A stretch of 64,000 nt of DNA from Vigna angularis (Eukaryota > Streptophyta > Magnoliopsida > Fabales > Fabaceae), in assembly GCF_016808095.1 (NCBI RefSeq), contig NC_068970.1:41699630-41763629 (forward strand), in the 5' to 3' direction. Of the stretch, positions 1 through 13,506 are shown piece after piece (positions within the stretch are counted from its first letter, which is position 1; the number at the start of each line of letters is the position of its first letter). The notes below the pieces were generated by a model, which saw only the letters and a program-made list of their open reading frames with translations, had not been told where the DNA came from and ran no database searches. The position numbers and the translations under genes were made by a program.

Positions 1-1489
1 TGAAGGATTTTAAGAAATTTTCAACTAACTTCTTCAAAATATACTAAGAGGAATATGCAACAACTTCAAATACCTAGTTGTACTAAAAACTTGTGATAAG
101 GGATAACTTGTATTTTGATTTCCCTTAAGGTTACTTAGTCAACACTTTACATTTTTGTTGTTTCTAGGGTCTAGTTGCGATGGCAATATAGGTTCAATGA
201 CCACTATTGGAGAAGCCTCCTTAGCCACTGCATCACTATGAGGAGGAAGGGTCAAAAGCTTCATAAAATCTCCCTTTGAGGGAAACAATTTGTATGAGTA
301 TCATAGAAAGATTCTTCTCTAGTGTGAATGGGGGAGAATGACAACCAAATTGGAGAATACATAAAGGAGAGTAGAGAAAGCGAGCAAAAAACTTGTCAAG
401 GGTAACTTTGAGCAAGTTTCGAAATAGTATAAGTGCAAAATTATAGGCAAAATTGTTGTAGAAGCTGACAATATCACAAACAAAATTTTTCGAGGCATGT
501 AGATCACTGTTCTTAAGGACTTATTCGTATTGTATTGCGCAAGCCCCTGGAATACAACATGAACTTCCTAGAAATTTTTGAGGATCTTAGAACTAGCAAG
601 GAACTCTAAAGATGGTAAAAGAATAAACCCAGGATTTTTAAGAAGAAAAGAGAAAAGGGAGAAAAAAAAAGAATGAGAGGATGAGAGAATTTTTTTTTTG
701 GTGTGTAGAAAAGTTTATTGAAGTGCTCTATTTATAGAGCTAAAATTGAAAGGGTAATGACCTAATGGTGCCATAACTTGGGGGCTACACCTAGCATCAT
801 GGTTTGAAAAAAATCATTCAAGCCATAATTCCCTAGGCTTGCGGGGAAAGATTGCAACGTTAAAAAAAAATAACGTTCATTCACAAAAAGAAATAGTATT
901 TTGCAATACTTTATCCAACACGTATAACAATCTCCCACATATTGCAAAAGATGAGAAACAAAGATTGAAAGAAAGAAAAGAAGAATTTTCTTGGGTTTTA
1001 TAAGATGTAATGCATCAGAGTTGGTATAATAAACTATATGAACCAATCTTAGATTGAGAAACTTAACAAACAATGTAGTTGATATAACAAGCTATATGAA
1101 CCAAAGACACTTGAGTGTGGTAAAGATTTATCAATCACAATACACCCCCATAATCCTTGCTATTATCGTTATATTGCGCTTATTAAGCGTACTTGATATT
1201 CTTGACTGCTCTAGAGATCATGCCAAAATCTCATGCAAGCGGCCCCACTTGACACTCATATTGGTGATTTCATCAAGTATATGTTGCAAATCATACACCG
1301 CCCATAAGGGATATGAGAATCATTAAAACCTTGTTTAAAATAAAATTCTTTCACCATATAGAATTTTAATTACAAAGTTAGTCTCTCAATAATGTAGTCT
1401 CTAACACTTTCACACACCATAAGAATGAACATAATTGATTTAAAATCCAATTAGTGCTACCAGAACTAACAAGTGACTTGTTTTTATCC
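1..1489 (-). other. Unassigned DNA downstream of a decayed copia pol, possibly its 3' LTR
   Basis: No credible gene is seen here. On the minus strand this DNA lies directly downstream of the copia RNase H remnant, where a 3' UTR and 3' LTR would be expected. A palindromic TATA-type motif (gctctatttatagagc, 725-740) fits an LTR promoter read on the minus strand. Short imperfect direct repeats around 1030-1100 share the word ctatatgaacca. I found no second LTR copy and no target-site duplication, so the LTR reading is inference. Confidence 0.35.
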
Positions 1490-3875
1490 GTATGAACCTT
1501 ATTCATGGGATCTCCAATCACATAGGTTGGGTTACCATCACTTGTTTGTTTGCTAGTGGCTTCAGTCCCATTCCCCTCGATGTTTCTAGGATAATATTTC
1601 TTCCCAAGGGTGTTTTCAGAGTATACGCTAGATTCTGTTCTGACTTCACTTAGTCAATGGAAATAGTTCCACTCTTTAGCAGCTACTTCACCAAATTGTG
1701 TCTCAATTGTATATGTCTTTTCTTTCCATTGTAATTCTTGTTTTTAGTTATAGCTATTCCCGATTGGATATCACAGAGTATTAACACCGAATATGATGGT
1801 TTCATTCCTAGTGGAATGTTTGCTAAGAAGTTTTTCACCCACTTAGTCTCACTATTAGGTGAAAAATCATCACATAGCAATACATTATCAAGTTTTTCAT
1901 GCCTTTGTTTTGGTGCTTGTTTCAACCGATACAAATATTTTTAAAGTTTACATAGTTTATTCTCTTGACTAAGTACAACACACCCTTTAATTTGAGTCAT
2001 ATTAATTTCCTCCTCCAAATCACCATTCAAAAAAGCAGTTTTAACATCAATTTGGTGTATCGCTAGCTTATGGATAGTTGCTAAGGCTAACAACACTCCA
2101 ACAGAGGAAATCCTAGTCACAAGGGCAAAAGTGTCAAAATAGTTTATGTTGGGTTTTTGAGTAAAACCTTTTGCTACTAATCTTTCCTTATACTTCTTAT
2201 AGATCTATCAAGGTGATACTTTTTCTTAAAGATCCACTTACAACCAATGAGTTTTTCTGCTTTAGGCAAATCTAGTAAGGTCCAAGTATTATTTTTTTGA
2301 ATTGATTAAATTTCAGTCCTAATGGCTTTTTTCCACTATTTTGCATCATAAGTACTAATAGCTTTTATAGAGCTACTAGGATCATTACCAACAAGATAAG
2401 TATAAAAATCATTAGCAAAGGAAGTTTTCTTCCTCTGTCTTTTACTTCTCGTTAAATCCTCACACAAAGCATCACTACTATTATTATCACCAACAAGCTG
2501 AGACGTCTCATTAAGGAAAACACATGTTCAAAAAAATCAACATTTTTTTGTCACCATTATAGAATTTCTCTCAATTATATCACTTTTAAGAACTAGAAAC
2601 CTATAGGACACACTATGTTCAACATAGCTTAAGAACATGCAATTAAAGGTTTTAGATCATATTTTACTTTTCTTAGGATCAGGTAACATTACCTTAGTTA
2701 GGCACCCTCACACTCTTAGATATTTAAGGTTAGGTTGATAACCTCTCCAACACTCATAAGGAGTTTTACCAGTTTTCTTATGAGGTATTCTATTTTGTAA
2801 AAAGCACGCAGTAAGTAAGGCTTCTTCCTAAAGATTATCAGGTACACTAGAACTAATAAGTATGACATTCATCATTTCCTTAAGAGTTCTATTCTTTCTC
2901 TCAACTACTCCATTAGACTTGGGCGAATATGGTGGAGTTACTTTATGGATGATACCTTCTTAAACACAAAAGTCATTAAACAATATATATTCACAATCTT
3001 TATCTAATCTAATCGTCTTAATTTTCATATTTAGTTGATTTTTTTCTTCTGCTTTATAGGTTAGAAACACATCAAATGTTTTATCTTTATGTTTGATTAA
3101 ATACACTTTATTGTATCTAGAATAATCATCTATAAAAGTTACGAAATAATTTTTACTGCCTCTAGACATTGTTTGTTTTAAATTAGCTAGATCAGCATAA
3201 ATTAACCCTAACAATTGGTTATTTTGATTTCTAGACATATATAACATCTACTAATTTGTTTATCATGTATATTAATTAATCCTAGTCACTATAATTTCTT
3301 AACATAGGAAGAATTCACATGTCCTAATTTAACATGATATATATCATATGAATCAACAATATAAGCAGAAGAGGATTCATTAGTATTACAAAAAATGTTG
3401 AGTATAAAGGGACCTTAATCACAATATCCCTTATCCACAAAAAGACAATATTTTTTGTCACTACAAACTTGTCAGACTCAAATGACACTTTAACCCATAC
3501 TTTTCCCAATAGTGCTATAGAGATTAAATTAACTTTGACTGATGACACATGTAGCACATCACTCAAGGCTAAAGTCTTTCCATATGTGAGCTTGAGAAGA
3601 ACTTTCCCAATTCCTAGAACAAAGGGTAGACATGTTTTTCTTCATCCCCTACACTAGTGTAAGAGGTAAAGGCACTTATGTTTGCACAAATATGCCTAGT
3701 AGCACCAGAGTCTACCACCCACTTGCTCACATTGATCATCAAATTTACTTGAGAAATGACCACAACAATAATGTCATCTCCTTTGGCTATATTTGCCCTA
3801 AGAGGGTTATCGTTTCTTGCTCTGCGCCTTCACTAGGGTGTGTTGAGACTTTGGCAAGTGTACCAAATCGTATCA
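1490..3875 (-). pseudogene. Decayed Ty1/copia pol (protease, integrase, part of RT, end of RNase H)
   Basis: Read on the minus strand, the remnant gives copia pol domains in the right order. The protease motif VVDSGATRHIC lies near 3690-3715, followed by pre-integrase text (SDVLHVSSVKVNLIS, about 3510-3566). An integrase core follows (IYADLA, FVTFIDDYSRY, about 2960-3247), then RT (QIDVKTAFLNGDLEEE and YRLKQAPKQ, about 1890-2080). Near 1853 the RT text jumps directly to RNase H (KWVKNFLANIPL, GKKRHIQLRH), so the catalytic YVDD half of RT has been deleted. Stops and frameshifts are scattered throughout, for example a stop just before YRLKQAPK. Gag is missing on the right. The element is old and inactive; the copia assignment rests on domain order and motifs and is secure. 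Confidence 0.85.
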
Positions 3876-4337
3876 AGTAATAAACCGGTAAGACCGAATA
3901 TCTATTCCAAGAGATTCGTGTCACCAAACAATCGTATAATTTCTTACTAACTTAGACTAAAGAATGATTCCATATTTTTGGCTTTTCATGCAATTAAAGT
4001 AAAGATGAAACATAAATGGTAAATGTGATCTTTGATAATTCAAACACTTAAGAATGGAAAGATTAGTGTTGATAGGGGGAGCAATATAAGTGCTGAACTC
4101 AATCCCTGATGTGTTTGTTTTTTATGATGACAACTGATGTGAGCTGTCGCGGCCCGTCAAATTTAATGTGCAATTAAGAATGCAGTATAGTGCTAGGAAG
4201 TGACTCCTAGGTCGTCTCTCAGGGACCAAATGTGGTTCAGTCTTGGGTCAACACGTAGTGGGGGGTTTTATGGTTTTGGTTGCGGATAAATTAAAAAGCA
4301 TTGAAATAAAGTTCAAAATAGTAAAACGAAATTAAAA
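3876..4337. other. LTR-retrotransposon scraps, unassigned
   Basis: No reading frame of note. The words ggcaagtgtaccaaatcg (about 3852) and cctaggtcgtctctcaggga (about 4207) resemble sequence I associate with the LTR/leader regions of plant Ty3/gypsy elements. That is recollection rather than proof. No boundaries can be set. Confidence 0.3.
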
Positions 4338-5098
4338 CAGTGAGCATCTCTTGCTCTCCACCTCTCATGATTCATCTGGCGATCTGCCACTGGCCACCTG
4401 CCTAGCTCACCTGATCATGGAAGGATGTACTCGTCTGAGCCCGATCACCAAACCTGAACCATGGGCTCTAATACCACTGTTGGGGAGGTTCGATATACAC
4501 ATATATCTCCACACTGGTAAGATATTATCCACTTTGGGCCAAACCCTCACAGAATTGCTTTTGGTACCACTCCAAAAGGTCTCTTACCAATGGAGGTATC
4601 TATGTGTATATCGAACCTCCCTAACAGTGGTATCAGAGCCTAGTTGATTGATTCTTACTTAATCAATCAGAAATTCTGCAAATGTGTAGTGGAGCATGGT
4701 GTACATGTGAAAGGAGAATTTATGGAGGATCTGATCATCATTTGCTTATATGTAGACGATTTGCTTGTTACTAGATCAAATCTAGTGGACATCGATGGAT
4801 TCAAGAGATGCTCAGTGTTGACCATGGTGTGCCCATGGTGTACTCGATGATTAAAAACACTTCCGCAATAGGGGAGGAAGGAGAACCATAGTCCTTTGTT
4901 TGAGGGAAGATGTTGGGGTACAAACAAAGTCCCACATTGAATAAAAGAAGAGTTGGACATGGGTTTATATACACATAGATACCTCCATTGGTAAGAGGCC
5001 TTTTGGAGTGGTACCAAAAGCAAATCTGTGAGGGTTTGGCCCAAAACGGACAATATCTTACCAGTGTGGAGATATGTGTATATCGAACCTCCCCAACA
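4338..5098 (+). mobile_element. TRIM-like LTR element rearranged into an inverted chimera
   Basis: The right half is an ordinary small element: an LTR end at 4626, a primer-binding site gtggtatcagagcc (4627-4640, initiator-Met tRNA type), a short internal region, a purine run, and a 3' LTR at 4911-5098 that starts TGTTGGGGTAC and ends CCCCAACA. The left half (4338-4600) is the same internal region, PBS and LTR end in reverse complement. It matches, in inverse orientation, the internal region seen at 16784-17020. The two halves are joined inside a hybrid LTR (4478-4626), so that piece has inverted ends (TGTTGGGGAGG and CCTCCCTAACA). The join falls in the word tatgtgtatat, which both parental sequences contain. 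Confidence 0.7.
4644..4806 (+). pseudogene. Copia reverse-transcriptase fragment with YVDD box
   Basis: A 54-codon open stretch inside the small element translates to copia RT text around the catalytic box, including IICLYVDDLLVTRSN. It begins just after the primer-binding site and breaks off where the element's own internal sequence (agatgctcagtgttgacc) resumes. It is far too short to function. Its presence suggests that the TRIM-like element derives from, or picked up a piece of, a coding copia element. Confidence 0.65.
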
Positions 5099-6675
5099 AG
5101 ACCGAACCCCGGCAAAGACGTGAACTCCCTATTCATCTTTGGGTCACACTGTTCGCTTCCGGGACCACCACTGTCGACACTTCTTTCTTCATTCGAAATA
5201 TAGATCGGGAGTTGGCAGCCACGCTGCCTCCCTAGCGCGCTCTCTGTTCGAAATATTTCTTTGTTTTGATTGGGTTTGTGTGTGTTGGACGAGAATGCTA
5301 GCTGGATGGAGGGGATGAAAATGATATGACCCTGAATGATTGTTCAGACAGTGATTTTATTGGAGGAAAAAGGTTGAGTCCGGAATTTGTTGAAGATGAT
5401 GAAGAGGTGAGAAAGAAGATGAACATGAAGGGTAAAGATGAAGGAAAATGTATTGGTTGATGATGATGAATGGAGCATGGGGTTGAATCTGCTCTGTGAT
5501 TTTATTTGTGTGAAAAATGATGGGAATGGAGATGAATGATGAGTTGTGTTGAAGGGATGCAAAGATAAAGTATGAAAATGGTGCTGTCGAGATGGTGATG
5601 CGTTTTTTATATTTTGAAAGGGTGAAGAAGGGGTTGGAGTGGTATTGAAAAAGAGTGGAGAGGAGAAGAAGATGGAAAGAAAGAATTTAGAAAATGAAAG
5701 GTGGGGTGAGGTGGGGTGCACCAGTGGAGTGAAAAGAGAAAGATATTAGGATTTGAAAAAAAAAATGAAAAGGTAAAATAAAAGTAAATAATATTTATCT
5801 AAGTTACTTTTGGAATTATGAAAAATTGGGGAGTTACAAGATAAGATAAGGGTGTGATGGTGCAGGGAAAAACATTCTTAAATTAGTTACTCAACTTTCT
5901 ATTTTGGAAGCTTGTATATCTACCCACCAATGTTAAGATACTTAAATTTGGAGTATATTCATATTATAATGGATGTTAGAGTTGAATTCAAGTATTGAAT
6001 ATAAACCAAAATTTGATTGTAAAATCTTAGTTCTCAACCAAATATTTTTTTATCATTTAGCATCATTCACAGAAGTCCAACAACCTTTAAATATACATCA
6101 CTGGGAGTCCACACTTGATCATTTTTATTCATTATTATCTTTGCAAAGTTGTTACTAATTTAAGCGTCATAGATAGTTTTGGAAGTAAACTTCCATTTAG
6201 TACTCCGACAAAGCAATCAAATCTTAAACTCAAGGAGTCCACTAGTGCAGAAAGGAGACTTTACTCTTTTCCCAACTTGTCCAATGAGGCTCTCTCCCTT
6301 CTTATAAGAACAAGTTTTGTAATTGAATTTAATGAGACATTGTACTTGTTTTTTCTAACAATTTATGGTATTTAATATCTTGTTGTCTGGTAGTGTGATG
6401 ACAGCTAATCTCCAATAAAGTAATCATTTAATTTACAAATCAAATATAAGACCAATTACTTTCTGGTAATTACATCAGAAATATACCTACTAAAGCAACA
6501 AACAGCTTATGAAGTTATGATACAAAACATAAATAAAACAGTAGATCCATCAGCAACAATTTGTACAAAAGAGCTTATGTTTTCAAGTTTCATGGTTTTA
6601 GATTTATGTGCTGCATGTCAACTAACACTTATTCCAGACAAAACTGAGCTACCAAGAATTAGAGTCATCAGCTGG
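5099..6675. other. Intergenic DNA between retroelement and gene
   Basis: No supported gene. 5099-5260 is locally richer in GC. 5280-5760 is purine-rich (ga-repeats), and the open frame on its minus strand is a low-complexity Ser/Phe/Pro string with no recognisable domain. 5760-6675 is AT-rich and contains the 3' flank of the auxilin-like gene. No poly(A) signal can be pinned down with confidence. Confidence 0.4.
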
Positions 6676-9600
6676 CTAAAACGAAACATCTTCGGAAATA
6701 AATGCAGCCCATGCATCCTGTTTCAATGTGAAGATGAAATCAACAATGATCCTCAGACCTCGGTGAATACTTTATCGCCTAAACAAACAATGATAGAAGC
6801 AGAATTTGTTTATATATATGGTCTAGAAATTTTACAAACCTGAAGAATTGAGAAAGCCTTCTCTGCTACATACTTCTGTAGGGATGTTGCTCCTCTTTGC
6901 TGCAGTTTGTCTGGATGCAGGCATAACCTTGCTTTCTGATAAGCCTTTTTCACTTGTGAGCTTTCTAGTAGACTCATAAGAGGAATAGCACGCCAACCAC
7001 TCTCAAGACATAGAATCTAGTAATTAAAAAAAAATCAGGTCAATTCTCCTGTTGTGTTTGTCAAAGTGGTATAAAACTGCAGATTTGATAAACCGTCAGC
7101 TGTAGGAAATCAACAAAGAAAATCTTACATGATGCAGTGTCGAAAGTAGTAGCCTAATATCTCTTTGCTTGCCAGATGACCACAATCTTATATCTCCGTC
7201 CAATTTTTCTGTCTCAGTCAGTCGCTTCTGTAGAAAAGACACAGCTATCAATAATCTTAATTTTAACGACATACAAATAGAAATAAAGGAAAATCCTAAT
7301 ATGAACTAGTGCCTTTACAAGGTATGCAAGTTTTAATTGCTTCAAAAAATACAAGTGCTTTTAGCTAGAAGTTAACTTTTACTCATTTTTAATAACATAC
7401 ACTTTCTTTATCATTCTAATCTGATTCTGAATCTGTATGGTTTTGATTTCATTCTTAGTTCAAAAATCACTTATATATACAAAAGTATATTCTGCCATTT
7501 ATTTTTTTAAACAGTATCTTTTAGCAACTAGTAAAGTGATACTGTGAATTGGTGGTTGTGTCATCAATCAATCTTTAACGATTGGCCAAGCATGGAATGA
7601 TTGAAATTGAAATTACTTCAAAAAGGATAGGTTGTTATTAGATTATTGGCTTTTTCTAAAAGAAATTTGTTTTAAAAAAATATCTGGTTAATCTTTGTAT
7701 CAGTTATATGACATGATCTTCTGATTACTTATTTAAGCATATCCAATACATTACCTCCATTGGGTAAATTATTCGAGTCCCATCATCATGGTGGTATTCA
7801 CTTGCATCAGATCTTCCTGCACATAAGGATACAAATGTAAGTGTCTACTATTGTCTGTTTCAGGACTAAAATATGTTGTTAACTTCGTAGGAAACTTGTC
7901 TTTTTCAAAGATAATCACCTTGTCTTCCAACAATTTGCTCATTTCTCGCGCTTGATTCTTCATCAGAGTTTCGTGATTGAAACTTCTCTTTGGCCCATGC
8001 AATTGCATCATCAATGGCGGATGCTCCACACTCTTCCCTTCCCAGGTTGGAGTTGAGTTCAATGACATAGGAGCTCATAACTTCATCATCCTCATCTTCG
8101 TAATCATCACCTTCTATAATTTGTTCTGAGAACACGTGCTCATGGACTGAAAGTTTTGTCTGAGGTTCTTGATAAAGCGAAGAGGAGACAACAGAAATTG
8201 GGGAATTGAGCTCCCAGTCATCGAGAACTTTGATGTTTTGGTACGAATTGGATTCAAAACTAACTGTTTCTGGGGACGAGACTCTTCTTGAGGATCCTAA
8301 AGGGGAGCTTCTGAAGTTCTGCTTGAATTCGTTATTATCCTGAAGCTGAAATTCAAATAACTGATCATTGCATGCAAAAAGTGGCACCCCATGTTTACTT
8401 GAGTATTCCTCAGCCTCCGGCATTACGGTGGATGTGTTCCATCTCCATTGAACATTGATTGGCCTGTAGCAATCAATAGGAACACTCAGAATTCCATTAC
8501 TGCATTACCATATTTTCATGAAGTTGTTCTTATTCTTTAATCTAATTCTATAAAATCAACGTATTTAATTGTAGAAACTAGAAAGCCTAAATAGTGATAG
8601 ATTAAAGTTATTGACAATGAAATGGTTTCGTTTAGACTGCAACTTTATGGTGCTCTGCTTAGCTGAATCCTACTTCTAAATAATCTCTAATGTTGGTTGG
8701 ATATTTGGTTATTTTATTTCAAAAAAAGAAACTATTCTTGCATCAGTAATTTCGAAAAAGCTAGCCCCCAAACTTTACAGGTCAAATTAAAAGCATGTAA
8801 AGACACATTGCTACGTATATTTAGTAATTGTTTCAGATAATTTAAATTTAAAATAGAAGTTCTAAAATTCAATAAAAATAGGAACTTAAGGAAAATGAAT
8901 TTTTTTATCCTATCATAAATTGATTAATAAGTTATATCTTAAATGGTTTATCATTGATTGATTACGTCTGTGGAAATAAGAAAAGAAAAACAAGAGAAAT
9001 GTTTCCTTGCGCTCTTTCTAAACCATGACGTTTTATTTGATTAAATTTTATATCTTTTAACCAAATTTTAACCAGTAAGCATTCTTCTCATTCCACCGAG
9101 AAATCCAATTCAACAATCCAAGAACAAGAGATAGCACATACAAACATACCTTGGCACCAAGGGCTTAAATTTCAAACTATAAAAAAAATGGAAAGAGTTT
9201 TTAGTTTTGTTCTCAAGTAGGAATCTTATCCGTTACCAGTACCTGTGCTTTGAAGAAAAACCACAGAGTGCCACGTCATCTCCAATCGCCGGCCGTCGAG
9301 GGCTCAGCTCCTCCGAACTCAGTGCCGACGACGAATTCTCCTTCGACAGCGACCTCGACCGCTCTCTCGATTTCCGCCCATCGTCCGACCCGAATATGTC
9401 GCTGTAAAATCCCTCATTCCTCGCCGGAATCCTGAACACTGGCAAGCTCCGGCCACCCTTCGCCACTGGACACGTAAACTCTGGCGCCCTGAATATTTCT
9501 TCGTAAAACGACCCGCAGCTTGAGATTTTGTGCGCCAGCAGAGTCCGCGGTGGCCCCCCAAACACATCAGCGAAGTCGTCAGCGTCCAAGGCTTCCAAAT

Positions 9601-9715
9601 TTCCGGCGCCGGAGAAGAGGGCCTGTCGCCGCCGGGTTGATGATCGGTCCTCCAGCGGTCGACGGCGATGGAAACCCCGCATTAAGCCAACGCCGACTCT
9701 CTGCGACTCGTCCAT
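6676..9715 (-). CDS. Auxilin-like J-domain protein, six exons
   Basis: Exons on the minus strand are 9715-9243, 8463-7919, 7816-7755, 7227-7129, 7016-6840 and 6717-6676. All introns are GT-AG and the phases agree, giving 466 codons including the TAG stop (465 residues). The N-terminal part has the auxilin-family signature DFADVFGGPPR. The middle is acidic and serine-rich and probably disordered. The C-terminal ~95 residues are an auxilin-type J domain with DIRLWSSGK, KKAYQKARLCLHPDK (the HPD motif near residues 427-429) and the end DAWAAFISEDVSF. Such J domains stimulate Hsc70 ATPase to strip clathrin from coated vesicles; plant relatives include JAC1 (chloroplast movement) and the AUL proteins. 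The C-terminus fits neither subgroup exactly as I remember them, so no symbol is assigned. The start is the first ATG after a TATA box. No damage is seen. It is the only intact host gene visible. Confidence 0.85.
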
Positions 9716-9808
9716 TTACGGCGACGTTCACCGATGCCGGAAAACACAATGCAGAAGGCGTGATTTACTTTCAATTATTACTATTGTTTGAAGCATGGAG
9801 CTACACTA

Positions 9809-9817
9809 ATATATATA
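9809..9817 (-). promoter_or_regulatory. Probable TATA box of the auxilin-like gene
   Basis: On the minus strand the sequence reads CTATATATATT, about 95 bases upstream of the ATG at 9715. This is a normal plant TATA-to-ATG distance. The transcription start itself cannot be read from the sequence. Confidence 0.55.
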
Positions 9818-9829
9818 GAGAAGGTTGAC

Positions 9830-12800
9830 ATAGCAATGCACGCATAAAAGGATTTGAAAATATAGTTTGAAAAAAATAAAAAGTAAAGAGATTATTGAAA
9901 AGGATATTGATTGACTTTTACACTTACTTGGCTGCTACTACGTATTTCTTTTTTTAAAATTAATTTTACACTGTAGTACTTTTCACAATGATATACAGAT
10001 GCAAGAGTAATAGTAATTGATACTAAGTATTAATTTAAATTGATCTAAAATAAGTTTATTGTACCGAAGGATGGAAATGTTTTGTAGAAAAGGAAGAGAA
10101 AAAGGTGAATTGAATGAACATGGTTTCCAAAATGGTGTGTGATAATTGATTGAAAATGCAAGGTGGGATTGAATTGGTTTCCTTACCTGGAAGATGATTA
10201 TGCGGGAATTGAAGTCCCCACAGACAACATAATGAGGGTTGTGTTTTCTTTTCCATGCTTTCGATTTTCTTTTTGGGTGGGGCATGCAATTCTGTGTTAG
10301 CCTTTCGGTTGTCTTCATGCCCCAATTGGAGTTTCTAAAGAAGAAAAAGTGAAGAAGAAAAGGTGGAGGAGGGAAAGAATGGTTGATGCCTCAAAAGGGG
10401 ACAATGCATGCCTTAAGTTGATTTGAGATCATCTTCAACCCTTTATTATCATTCCATTTAGAGATCATAATCAATACTCTTTGATCTTTTTTGATTTTTA
10501 GGTGAGGTGATGTAAGACTACCACCACCTAAACGAGTGGTCTTAATCATTCTCTTCTCTTCTATTTTTCCATCCTACTTTCCTTTCTCTAGAGAGAGGAT
10601 TCACTTTGCATTATATTATTTTCGGTCTTAACTATCATCACAAAAACATACCAAGAATAAATTAAAGTAAAATATTAACAGAAACTTTTACCTTCTTCAA
10701 GATTGTTCGATAGGAAGCACATTCTCTCTTCACAGCAATATAGGAAAATCACACATATTTTGTCACAATAAGAAAATATGAAGAAGTTTTATTTCAATGA
10801 CTTTGAAATATGACAAGAAACAAATTACGTAAGATATATGTTTTGTTCAACTTTATAAGTGTTTCGTTCAACTGACACTATAATATCTTGTAACTTTTAT
10901 TTTTTTAATAAGTAAAATGTTCATTAAATAGGACACAAACTTATGTTTACATTATACTTAAAAAAAACATTCTTGAAACTTATTATTGTATTGTAAAGAA
11001 TGTCTTGAGCTTCTATCTATCAAAATTATTCGTATAAAACACTAGTCTAAATCAATATCTCTTGGAATACCAATTGAAGTTGTTTTGTTTCAACAATTAT
11101 CATGATACAAATTTTGGTCAACTTTGGTATAGTTATCTATCTTGTAGATTCTTTGTGTTTACTTTGATTTTAGAAGTTATCTAGCCTAACAATGATAAGT
11201 ATTGATAGTTATTTTCAAGTTGTATGAATAGTAGTTTGACATTTAATTAATGGAGTGCATTAAATACACCTTTAAGACCACACTCATGAGATGAAGAAAA
11301 GGAAGCTAACAGACTTCAAAAGCTCTCAATATTCATAAAGGATTTTGCAACAAAGTTAAAGAAAAGAAGAGATGTGATCAATTACAAAGTACCAAAATAC
11401 TGTTAATATCTTTTTATAATCTTAAAATCTTTGTAGAAGAACATTTTTGTGTTCACATAGCAAATTAAAAGAGAGTGCATATGTTTGTATATTTTGTGAG
11501 ATACTAACACTCATTTTGTAAGCAAACACTTTTGATATTTGTGATCACAATTTTATACAAACCCTATTTGTTTGGCTAAGAGTGATTGTTTTCTAAAGAA
11601 TATTCATTATCTTACCTAGGAGTGATTGTTGTCTAAAAAAACTTTGTATTAGCCAATAGTGGTTGTAGTCCAAACAATACTCAGAGAGGATTATCCAGGA
11701 TAGTTAAGATTCAAACAAAACTCAAATTTTTGACAATACTAAAAAAATAAATACTTTGGGTTTAATCATGGAGTGATTGAGTATTTAAATAATACTTGTT
11801 TATTAGCCAAGAGTGACAACATTTCAAACAATACTTAGTTTGAAACTTGCAGTAGTAGTCTGTAGTCTAAAACTAAATAAGTTGATTGAGAATTGGACAT
11901 ATGCACTATCAAACGAACTAGTATAAAAATTAGATAGTAAATCTTTTCACTTATCCTTGTTCATTATATATTATTGTACTACATTAACAAAAGCAAGAGA
12001 TATTCACAAACAAATCTTTAAAAAGATTTTTAATAAGATTTTTAATAGATCATTTGTCAACCTAAAATCAACATTTAACTACTTGATATTAGAAGATACA
12101 TTGTGAAATTTCAAAAAAATCTGAAACACAATTCAACTATCTTTTCATGCTAAGCATAATAATGTACTTTGACATCTTAGCTTTGTTGACATCACATAAT
12201 AAAATTTATTAATAGCAAAAAGAAATTTAAAAAACATGTGGGGTGTCAAACCAAACCAATGTATGAGAAAAAAACAAACAAGAAAAAAACAACACAAGAT
12301 CAATTCTTGAATATATCCAAGAAGATATGTTCTGCCCTTGGAACAATCCAAGAGGATACAATCCTAATAAACTCGTAATTACTTAACAGAATAAACATTA
12401 AAACACTTTCAGCAACTAGGAAAATGTACCATGATTCATATTAGAAGCACAACACAAGGTTAATTCAATACAAACTCTTGACAATTGAAAATAACTCAAA
12501 TGATCTTAAAAGAATTTGTATTTTGTTAGACCAGGCAATACAATTTTATTGACGATAACAAAACACTATTAAGTGATGAATGTAAAATGTTATTATCGTC
12601 TAATATGTTTAGTTGTGAATATGAAGGATTCCAAGATGATAACTTTTCATTATGAAAGGTTATCAAATGACAAGATGACTACAAGACCTTGTTTATTGTC
12701 TAGTATCTATTTTATGACTAGTGTTTTATATATTTTGAACAAAATTGGTAAAAGCTAAATTGTTTAACCGATAAGAGACTGAGATAAAGCCAATTTTAAA

Positions 12801-13466
12801 ACTTATTTTTCTTTTAAGATATCAAAATAAAACAATCTAAATCCTTCACAAAACTTAAGTGATTTTAATCTATTAAAATCTAATTTTAATAGGGTAAAAT
12901 AGAAAGCTTAAAACTACTCATAGTTCTAAGTGTTTCTGATCTATTAAAATGTTTCCTATAGTCATTGTAAACCATTTAGGAATAATTTAACAAGTTGAAA
13001 ACATCTTTTAATAATGAAAAAGATCCTATCAGGAAGATAAACTCTAATCCATTTGGAAAATATTTCAAACTACAATTTTAGTATCAATGAAAGAGAAACT
13101 TACATCAAATCCTAATCAACATAACACATCCTAAAACATACATAAAACATACTAGACCATTTCTAAATTTTCATGATGATTTCCTGTGTTCAAATTTTCC
13201 ATGAGAGTTGTTGGATTCATCATATGCATCATAGCTCCAACATTTTATATATGTAGGATGGAAAAATAATTATCATAAATTCTTCATTATAAGATCTTCT
13301 TATTCTTCATCTTACATTTATCCACGTTCAAGCTTGAAGATGCATCATACAACATTAAATGAATAAATCTTCTTGATGAAACTATTTGATACATGACATG
13401 ACTCATCAGTCTTAAATCAAAAGTTTTTTTCCCAAACTGTAATAAAGCAAGGTACCTAATAGGGTT

Positions 13467-13506
<40 letters not shown>

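Noticed and set aside
4627..4640. tRNA-like sequence at the tggtatcagagc sites
   Set aside because: These are retroelement primer-binding sites directly after LTR ends, not tRNA genes; no cloverleaf surrounds them.
5344..5721. 125-codon minus-strand frame
   Set aside because: Low-complexity Ser/Phe/Pro string opposite a ga-rich tract; no domain, no start context, no neighbours that support it.
9207..9828. Plus-strand and other-frame open frames opposite exon 1 of the auxilin-like gene
   Set aside because: They are shadows of the GC-rich minus-strand exon; only the minus frame splices in phase into a J-domain protein.
9983..10325. Two overlapping minus-strand frames upstream of the auxilin-like gene, also considered as a small-RNA hairpin
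   Set aside because: No domain, no splice logic, and no long complementary arms were found by eye.
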